Of a stretch of DNA of 64,000 nucleotides, positions 56,297-64,000 are shown piece by piece. The notes below the pieces were generated by a model. That model was not told the DNA's origin. It did no database searches and was given only the letters and a program-made list of their open reading frames with translations. Source of the stretch: Agapetus fuscipes (Eukaryota > Arthropoda > Insecta > Trichoptera > Glossosomatidae); NCBI GenBank assembly GCA_951799405.1, contig OX637337.1:17358347-17422346 (forward strand), read 5' to 3'. The first letter of the stretch is position 1, and each line of letters opens with the position of its first letter. The position numbers and the translations under genes are program-made.

Positions 56297-56868
56297 AGGA
56301 TGATATGTTTGGTGAGCGAAGTTCTTGGGTGAATCACACCTCATGATCCCTCTGAGAGCTGAGTAATTAGTAATTTATTATTAAAAAAATAGTAAATTAT
56401 GAATTATTAATGAGGTCAGACAAAACAATTGTGTTGTCATCCGGTCGGGTTGCTGGGAAAAATGTCAGCAAATTATCTGTTGTTGGTTGCTAGGGACAGA
56501 AGTCCCGTATAAGATTTTTTTTATTTGCTCGCATAGAAAAAAGATCCATATCTAAAAATGTTTCGAATCCATTGATGATGTTATAATACCTATCTCTGGC
56601 CATAAAAATAGGTTGATGAATTGCATTCCTTTTCACAAATCTTTATTTTTTTAAAAGAAAAGAAAAAGCATGGTCTTCGACAGTTTTCAATCAAGAACCA
56701 ATTACTGTAAGTCTGGATGAACCTGTAGTTAAGCCTTATGAAATTTTCAACTCAGCGAAAGTTGGTACCTACATTTGAAAAAAAATAAAATTTGGTCTTC
56801 TGATAATTGAACCCACAACCTTTCATTTACCAGCCCGTAGCGTTCACCACTAGAATACTGACAGGTCA
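56297..56868 (-). mobile_element. SB SINE split by 330 bp of other DNA
   Basis: Tail fragment at 56297-56358 (GATATGTTTGGTGAGCGAAG) and body plus head at 56690-56868 (ACCAATTACTGTAAGTCTGG to CCACTAGAATACTGACAGGTC). The intervening DNA includes a GGTCGGGTTGCTGGGAAA repeat related to 41035 and 54885. Confidence 0.6.
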
Positions 56869-56929
56869 AATGAAAAGCTATTTAATACTTGATTGCCGTT
56901 TCGATCTTTATCTCACACCCAAAATATAA

Positions 56930-57118
56930 ATACCGGTTCGGTTTACTCAGCATTCGTAAGAAATGAGAACCAGCCCCCCCCAAAATTCGGAACCCCCAAT
57001 TCCAGTGGAGTGGTTGGCGTAAAGCCGGCCACCTAATCTGTAAAAATAAATTGGACTTCCTGCGACCCCTTCGAAGAAGTTGCACTATATGCGCAGCTTG
57101 GTTGCGTTTTTGCGCATA
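56930..57118 (+). mobile_element. SA SINE 3' fragment
   Basis: GTTTACTCAGCATTCGTAAG, GTGGTTGGCGTAAAGCCGGC and GCAGCTTGGTTGCGTTTTTG; the head is missing. Confidence 0.75.
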
Positions 57119-57662
57119 AAACACATTACTGTACTTTGACAGGTCAATTCAAAAGCGGTTTGAAGTTTAAATCGCTTTACTAGCATTTATTTTGTATTTG
57201 TTTGTTTTTTTTCAAAATACAGTTTAAATTAATAAAAGAGCAAAACAATTTTAATGATTCAATAATGATAACGGTTATAACTGGTTATAACTTTTATTGG
57301 TAATCTGTTATTTTTTGCTTATTAAAAAAAAAACTTCATTCCGTAATTGAAATATGGGTCATTTTTTCCAATACACAGTACTCCGAGTATAAAAAGCTTT
57401 ACGCCTAAAGTCAATTAGTAAATAACGTTACCCAGAAAATGTACGAAAACTGAAACGGTGCCCCAAGTGAGAGTTTTATTTGCCGCACATTTTTAGTAAA
57501 ACGCTACGATTAAGTTTAAGAATGTAGTTTTATACTAGGTGTAAAGATCGATTGATTTAGTTACGGTAGTTTAATAAAGAGAAGTGTTGAACTATTGAAA
57601 AAAAAATCTTTTGTATTAATTTAATGAATAAAATTCAATTCTAAAAATAGAATATATACATT
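57119..57662. other. AT-rich DNA, nothing recognised
   Basis: No feature beyond a CAGTACTCCGAGTATAAAAAG segment that weakly recalls the 43493 hairpin arms. Confidence 0.4.
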
Positions 57663-57900
57663 TGGTATTCCGTAGTCTAGCGGTTAACGCTAAATACTCG
57701 TAAACGAAAGGTCGTGAGTTTGATTGCATATGAAAATCGGAAAAATAATATGTGGATTAAATAAATTATTTTAGCTGTGCTTGAAAAGATCTTTCCTGGC
57801 TTACAGCAACTAGATTTTTCTTGAGGAATTGTAGTTTACTATGGCGGTATCCAAGCTCGCAGGGTGATCTTGAAGTGAGATTTACACAAAATAAGTCTAT
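57663..57900 (+). mobile_element. SB SINE, diverged
   Basis: Head TTCCGTAGTCTAGCGGTTAA with GTGAGTTTGATTGC at box B; body CTTACAGCAACTAGATTTTTC; tail lost into RL. Confidence 0.65.
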
Positions 57901-57904
57901 GTAT

Positions 57905-58572
57905 ATTGTATAGTCTACATTTATGGTTCATATTTTAATGCACGCCCACAAACAGAAACGAGTAAGTTCGCGTTAACACATGCTGCATATTTACTATCAA
58001 AATAAAACAAACCTCACATGAACATAAGCCTTGCATTTCCTACCGCCTTTCCCTAAAACCGGGGTGGAATCGGCAAAAGTGAACCAAGTATTTACAACAT
58101 GGAGGGCTAGCCTTATACCAACATATTAGTCAAGGAACCTAAAGGTACTTACTGTTTTATGCAATAATCTTATTTGCACCGTTGCTTCCTTGACTCTTAG
58201 GTTTGTATTAGGCTGACCAACCGTACAGTAAAAAATGGTTCACTTTATCAATGTCACTCCTGTTGCGGGGAAGTTTAGGAGGAATTGCAGGGCTTATGTT
58301 CATTTGAGATGGGTTCTTATAATGTAGGTCCACATGCGGCATGTGTTAGCGCGAAATTATACATGTCTGCTTGTGGGAATGCATTTGATGTAATTCTTAA
58401 ATGGTATATATCCTTGCAGCTTAGATTACATTAGATTAGATTAGATGTTCATTTGAGATTGGGTTTTGAAGTTGTGAGTCTATATGCGGTGTAATCGCGA
58501 ACTTACACGTGTCTGCTCGTGATATGAATTTTAAATGTAATATATCAGTGCAACTTAGATTATAGATTAAAG
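57905..58572. repeat. Cluster of three RL copies
   Basis: 57905-58145 is on the - strand (ends ATTAGTCAAGGAACC). 58185-58440 is + (CTTCCTTGACTCTTAGGTTT to TTGCAGCTTAGATTACATTA). 58448-58572 is a second + fragment ending CAACTTAGATTATAGATTA. Confidence 0.85.
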
Positions 58573-58812
58573 CTCTTTGAAATAACTCAGCACTCTTCAC
58601 TTGAAGTGTGCTCTACTAGGAAAATAATAGGATGGAGTGGCAAAAAAACTGTCTCATTAAAAAAACATCTACAGAGTCTCAATGGCGCTCCATCATCTGA
58701 CACACTTTTCATTCATAATCTTTACTAATTGTTTTATGTCGTGAGGAGTCGTTGTAAATGTTGTAATTGCAACTTTAATGCTTATATGCGCTAGAAATAA
58801 GGTACTATCCTT

Positions 58813-59177
58813 GAAAACAGGCACGTGCGCAGGGTAGAGGCAAGTACATGCCGAAAACAGGCACGTGCGCAGGGTAGAGGCAAGTACATGCCGAAAACAG
58901 GCACGTGCGCAGGGTAGAGGCAAGTACATGCCGAAAACAGGCACGTGCGCAGGGTAGAGGCAAGTACATGCCGAAAACAGGCACGTGCGCAGGGTAGAGG
59001 CAAGTACATGCCGAAAACAGGCACGTGCGCAGGGTAGAGGCAAGTACATGCCGAAAACAGGCACGTGCGCAGGGTAGAGGCAAGTACATGCCGAAAACAG
59101 GCACGTGCGCAGAGTAGAGGCAAGTACATGCCGAAAACAGGCACGTGCGCAGGGTAGAGGCAAGTACATGCCGAAAA
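58813..59177 (+). repeat. 40-bp minisatellite: nine CACGTG E-boxes
   Basis: Nine head-to-tail 40-bp units start at 58821 and repeat every 40 bp to 59141. Each is GCACGTGCGCAGGGTAGAGG followed by CAAGTACATGCCGAAAACAG. Unit 8 has one change (AGAGTAGAGG) and the last unit ends early; otherwise they are the same, so expansion is recent. CACGTG begins at 58822 and recurs every 40 bp. The - strand is open in all three frames because 40 is not a multiple of 3 and the unit lacks stops there. Coding is unlikely. Confidence 0.97.
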
Positions 59178-59405
59178 AACAATAATTAGTACTTCGTCTT
59201 TATAAACAGATTAAATGTGAGGCTCGAAGGGAATTGAAAAATACAAGATTGTGTCGTCACAAATCCAGGTTGCTATGGAGAATAAAGTTAAAATTTGTAT
59301 TGGTTGCTAAGGAGTAACCGGTATGGACAAATATGATGTTTACCCGCCGAGAAAAAAATTCTGAGTTCAATTAATGTGACTGGAAACAATGATTAAATTT
59401 GGAGT

Positions 59406-59727
59406 CACAAATATGACGCAACTCGCAACTAAGCTAAACATATAGTGTAACTCTTTGCCGCGTTATCCCCGAAGGGGTCGCATGTGGCGAGTTGAACCTA
59501 TTTATTTTTACAGGTAAGGGGGCCGGCCTTACGCCAACCACTTCAGTTGAAGTGGGGGTTTCCCAGCTCCCGAGAGGGCTGGTACTCATTTCTTGTGAAG
59601 GCGAAGGGTTTAAAATAAATACCGAAACGGGAAATCATTTCTGACACCCTCGCCTCGGTGGGATTCGAACCCGAGCTCTTGGCATGGAGTGGAAGCACTC
59701 TACCAACTGAGCTATCGACCGGACTAA
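59406..59727 (-). mobile_element. SA SINE, full length
   Basis: Head at 59727-59650 with box A TAGCTCAGTTGGTAGAG and box B GGTTCGAATCCC, followed by the GGAAATCATTTC element (reverse) and the full body. It ends GCAACTAAGC...CGCAACTCGC, the GTTGC-type tail in reverse. Lacks the ACTGAGTAAACC segment. Confidence 0.88.
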
Positions 59728-60339
59728 GTACACACATTTGTAATCTTATTTTCACATGCTGTAGGTGAATGTATTTACAAAACCATTTCATTTTTATTTT
59801 TTAGACAATCGCTCCAGCCTTATATAAACTTTTTAATGGCTACCAATCCCTTATCTTTATAAAAAGCAACGGCCTCCCCATACAAAATAATTGTGCGTTA
59901 ATGGCATTCAAACTGAAGAACTCCTGAACAGATGCACGTCATATTCACAACAAATATTGTTCAGGACTTGGGATGTGCTTCCTCATCATTAGTAGATTTT
60001 AAATTGTTGTTTTTTAAATAAATAAACATGATCAATCACAACACCTTTTTATGTAAAACCTATGCGAGAAACAAAACTCATTTTGACATTCGAATTTCAA
60101 ATAAATTGCCAGCACTTCAACATAGGCTTCAAAGTTGCCATCGTTGCCATTGCCAAGTCGATTCTTTTTCGGTTGAATTCCGTTGAGTACCTACCTACCT
60201 ATATTTTTTATTCATTTCAAAATTATACTTCAACCAGTTATAACATGTATTTTTTAGAAATAATGACGATCGATTAGGTCAACTTTTTATATGAAACCAT
60301 ACTTATTGCGGCATTTAATTTTTTTTAAGTATTATTACA
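59728..60339. other. Nothing recognised
   Basis: AT-rich intergenic DNA. Confidence 0.4.
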
Positions 60340-60578
60340 ATATACAATCTAAGTTGCATAGACGCATTAACATTTATAATTCATATTCAATGCACTCCTG
60401 CACGGAGACACGAGTGAGTTTGCGCTTACAAATGCTGCATGTGTATTTACAAATAAAAATTTCAGCCTCTCATGACCATAAGCCCTGCAACTTTTGCTGA
60501 CCTTTTCAGAAACAGGGGACACATTTGTTAAGTGAACCCATTTATGCGATATAGGTGGTAAGCCTCATACTAACCCTT

Positions 60579-61380
60579 CTATAATCTATAATCTATAATC
60601 TAAGTTGCAAGGATATATTCATTTAAAGCTCTCAGATGTATGCCCACAAACCAACAAGTGTAGTTCGCGCTTACAAATGCTGAATGTGTACTTACAAATA
60701 AAATCCAAACCTCAAATGAACATAAGCCCCACAACTTTTGCCGACCTTCCCTGAAACAGGGGTGACATTGGCAAAGTGAACCATTTTTTACAGTATGGGT
60801 GGTCAGCCTCATACCAACCTATAAGTCAAGGAATATGAATGAATAATAAATTACATTTAAATATAAAAAAGAACAAAACCTTACAAAGAAATCTATACAA
60901 AAAAAGTCAAAAATTTCCTATGCAAAAAATGTAGCAAATGAATACACCAACATTAGAAATCAACATTGCAGATTAGCCGCCACTTCTTCCTGTCCTTGCA
61001 TACTTCTTTCATTTCATCCAGAGTCATAACCTTTTTCATACAAGTCCTCCTTTTATTATGACTCTTGATATCCCATTCATTCGCTATTTCAGAGATTTGA
61101 TCCTTCCATACTTTTCTCGGTCTTCCTCTACCACGACATCCATCTATTCTAGCAACATATACTTTCTTCGTCAATCTTTCATCACTCATTCTCTCCAAAT
61201 GCCCGAACCATCTTAACATACTTCTTTTAATCTTCACTTTCACACTTTCCCTTACACCACATTCTTCTCTTACAAAATCATTCCTCACCCTGTCACTTCG
61301 TTTTTTCCCAATCATACTTCTTAGATAGTCCATTTCTACTGTATGGACTTTACTAATTTCCCTTTCACTCACCGTCCAGG
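60579..61380 (-). mobile_element. 5'-truncated LINE whose 3' end is RL
   Basis: CTT flanks both sides (60576-60578, 61381-61383) and the array sequence rejoins perfectly across it (TAACCCTT|AAGTCAAGG), so the whole 802 bp arrived as one insertion. On the - strand it reads a 139-codon intact LINE C-terminus: RWFGHLERMSDERLTKKVYV then GRGRPRKVWKDQISEIANEW, with the stop at 60953. A 116-bp AT-rich 3' UTR follows, then a complete RL, then the (TATAATC)n-type tail. This defines RL as the 3' UTR end of this LINE. Confidence 0.85.
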
Positions 61381-62217
61381 CTTAAGTCAAGGAATTTGAG
61401 TTTGAAAAATCCTTAAACAACGGTAATCTTAATTTATAATCTAAAGTTGCAAAAAAAGTTATTTGATGATTCAAATTGAATGCACGCCCACAAACTGGCA
61501 AATGTCATTTCACGCTTACATATAGTTGTGGCGCTTGATTTTTTTTAAATATTAGAATATATAATCTAAGTTGCACAGATGCAATAACTTTTATAATTCA
61601 TATTCAATGTATGCCCCCCTGGAGACACGAGTGTGTTCGCGAATATGAATGCTGCATGTTAACTAACAAATTAAATTTAAGGCCTGTAATGAACATAAGC
61701 CCTGCAACTTTTGCCAACCTTTTCAAAAACAGGGGAAACATTTGTCAAGTGAACCATTTTTTGCGATATGGATTATACAGGCTCACACTAACATATAAGT
61801 CAAGGAATTTGAGTTTGAAAAATCCTTTAACAACGTTAAATTTAATTTATAATTTAAAGTTGCAAAAAAAGTTATTTGATGATTCAAATTGAATGCACGC
61901 ACACAAACTGGCAAATGTCATTTCACGCTAACATAAAGTTGTGGCGCTTGATTTTTTTTTAATATTAGAATATATAATCTAAGTTGCACAGATACAATAA
62001 CTTTTATAATTCATATTCAATGCATGCCCCCCTGGAGACACGAGTGGATTCGCGCTTATAAATGCTGTATGTGAACTTACAAATTCAAATTAAGGCCTGT
62101 AATGAACATGAGCCCTGCAACTTTTGCCAACCTTTTCAAAAACAGGGGAAACATTTTTCAAATGAACCATTTTTTGCGATATGGGTATTCAGGCTCATAC
62201 TAACCCATAAGTCAAGG

Positions 62218-62467
62218 AATTTCTAATCTAATCTAAGCTGCAAGGATATATATCATTTAAGATTTATATTCAATGCATTCCCACAAGCAGACATGTATGA
62301 TTTCGCGCTGGCACATGCCGCATGTGGACCTACATTATAAAACCCAATCTCAAATGAACATAAGCCCTGCAACTCTTGCCATCCTTCCCTGAAACAGGAG
62401 TGACATTAACAAAGTGAACCATTTTTCACAGTATGGGTGGTCAGCCGCATACCAACCTATCAGTCAA
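62218..62467 (-). repeat. RL insertion inside the array
   Basis: A copy of the GCCGCATGTGG subtype interrupts an array unit between AAGGAATTT and GGATTTGAG; ATTT may be the target duplication. It is younger than the array. Confidence 0.8.
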
Positions 62468-63420
62468 GGATTTGAGTTTGAAAAATCCTTAAACAACGTT
62501 AATCTTAATTTATAATCTAAAGTTGCCAAAAAACTTATTTGATGATTAAAATTAAATGCACACCCATAAGCTGGCAAATGTCATTTCACGCTAACATACA
62601 ATTGTGGCACTTGATGTTTTTAATATTAGAATATAAATCTAAGTTGAATAGATACATTTTATAATTCATATTCAATGCATGCTTCCATGGAGACAAGAGT
62701 GAGTTCCCGCTTAAAAATGCTGCATGTGAACTTACAAATTAAAATTAAGGCCTCTCATGCACATAAGCTCTGCAACTTTTGCCGACCTTTTCAGAAACAG
62801 GGGGAACATTAGTTAAGTGAACCCATTTATGCGATATGGGTGGTGAGCCTCATACTAACCCTTAAGTCAAGGAATTTGAGTTTGAAAAATCCTTAAACAA
62901 CGGTTATCTTATTTTATAATCTAAAGTTGCACAAAAGAGATTTGATGATTCAAATACAATGCACACCCACAAGCTGGCAAATGTTTTTTCACGCTAACAT
63001 ATAATTGTGGCACTTGATGTTTTTAATATTAGAATATTAATCTAAGTTGCATAGATACATTTTATAATTCATATTCAATGCAAATCAATTCAAATATAAT
63101 TCACACGCTCAGACTGGCAAATGTTTTTTCACGCTAACATATAATTGTGGCATTTGATGTTTTTAATTTTAGAATATAAATCTAAGTTGCATACATACAT
63201 TTTATAATTCATATTGAATGCATGCCCCCAAGCAGACATGAGTGAGTTTGCGCTTACAAACGCTGCATGTGTAATTACAAATAAAAATTTCAGCCTCTCT
63301 TGACCATAAGCCCTACAACTTTTGCCGGCCTTTTCAGAAACAGAGAAACATTCGTTCAGTGAACATTTTTTTAAGGTACCTATGGGAGGTCAGACTCATA
63401 CCTCATGCTTCATACAAGAT

Positions 63421-64000
63421 ACTCAGAACATGAAAGAACTAAATAACCCTTTTACCGCAATTTTTTTTCAAATTACTTCTTAAAGCATTTAATTACTATG
63501 AAGGAGGTGTGAGGAAAAATTATTGCGAAGCCAGACTTACACTGCCCGAAGGGCCTAGCAGACAGCCGTGCGCAGCATGGTCAGTCTGCTAGTCTTTAGT
63601 ATAATTTTGATGGAAATATTTACTTCCTTGGTTAAAAATGAACGCATCGTATGCTGCGAACATTAATTCTCAAAATACCTGTTAATTTTCATTACCCATT
63701 AAATTTTAACGACCTTTTATGTACGGGGAAATGTTCGAATACTTCCTCCCATACTACCAGCTTACTGTAAACTTACAATCTAATTTATAGCCTAACTGTT
63801 CGTGCATTGTTTTAAAAAATCGTGGGTGTTTATTTTTTTTGCAAGTCCTTTTTTGGATATTTGACTCATCTATTTTTGCTATTAGGAGGTCAATATCCTT
63901 AAATGAAATAAGTCGGTAAAAGATTGATCATCTATAACGGAAAAGACAGATTCACAATCGGTCACAGAAAACCCGTCTACAAACAGCTCGGCCATTGACA
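63421..64000. other. Nothing firm at the window end
   Basis: A GC-richer patch, GCCCGAAGGGCCTAGCAGAC at about 63545, is unassigned. The final 50 bp (ACAGCTCGGCCATTGACA) matches the stutter repeat near 49090-49140. Confidence 0.4.

Larger units (their letters stand above)
60340..63420 (-). repeat. Tandem array of about 410-bp RL-derived units
   Basis: Units begin TTTGAGTTTGAAAAATCC at 61395, 61808, 62471 and 62875 (spacings 413, 663 and 404). The long spacing is explained by an extra RL inserted at about 62220-62467. A deleted fifth unit starts near 63085. Each unit holds half an RL-like block (GGCAAATGTCATTTCACGCT) plus a whole diverged RL (GGAGACACGAGTG subtype). The copy at 60340-60578 is the far end of a unit interrupted by the LINE at 60579-61380. 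Confidence 0.85.

Noticed and set aside
58693..59182. Three overlapping - strand ORFs encoding a cysteine-rich repetitive protein
   Set aside because: They are a by-product of a stop-free 40-bp minisatellite read in three frames; no start context, splice site or conserved register supports translation.

Overview
The window is nuclear DNA from an insect, probably a moth or butterfly. The genes have GT-AG introns and encode animal proteins. Intergenic DNA is AT-rich and crowded with SINEs, LINE ends and hairpin MITEs, and TACCTAC/GTAGGTA words, familiar from lepidopteran genomes, are scattered through it. The order is inferred; no marker here fixes the species. There are no rRNA genes, no CRISPR array and no convincing functional tRNA gene: every tRNA-like stretch is the head of a SINE.

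Six host genes can be rebuilt by joining exons whose splice phases agree. In order: (1) a UBE2Q-type ubiquitin-conjugating enzyme, 4 exons, + strand, 4159-7799; (2) a small BESS-like protein, 2 exons, - strand, 13347-14639; (3) NEDD8, 3 exons, - strand, 15467-17040; (4) TANGO6, 5 exons, + strand, 20568-29595; (5) the 3' part of a membrane protein with a fibronectin III and a ZP-N domain, 5 exons seen, - strand, 34047-40721; (6) an intronless prefoldin subunit 2 gene, - strand, 37450-37884, lying inside an intron of (5). UBE2Q and NEDD8 both act in ubiquitin-like conjugation, but they are separated and nothing shows they are co-regulated. NEDD8 and TANGO6 are divergent. Their start codons would be only about 430 bp apart without a 3.1-kb foldback transposon that now splits their promoter region.

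The rest is mostly transposon-derived. Family names used below: RL = a repeat of about 240 bp, in roughly 30 copies, running from CCTTGACTTATAGG to CTTAGATTATAG on its own + strand; one precise insertion at 60579-61380 shows it is the 3' end of a non-LTR retrotransposon. SA = a tRNA-headed SINE with a GATAGCTCAGTTGGTAGA box A and GGTTCGAATCC box B. SB = a second tRNA-headed SINE with head GGTCCGTAGTCTAGTGG and an (ATT)n tail. LD = a LINE 3'-coding fragment reading VGRPRARW.

The 3' half (about 41-64 kb) has no securely identified host gene. It holds a 56-bp minisatellite open in all three forward frames, a 40-bp minisatellite carrying nine CACGTG E-boxes, and a tandem array of about 410-bp units built from RL sequence. 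The most novel candidate is a 3.7-kb element in TANGO6 intron 3. It has terminal inverted repeats, a TTA target duplication and a decayed cysteine-rich ORF, and a 128-bp MITE at 54467 shares its ends.
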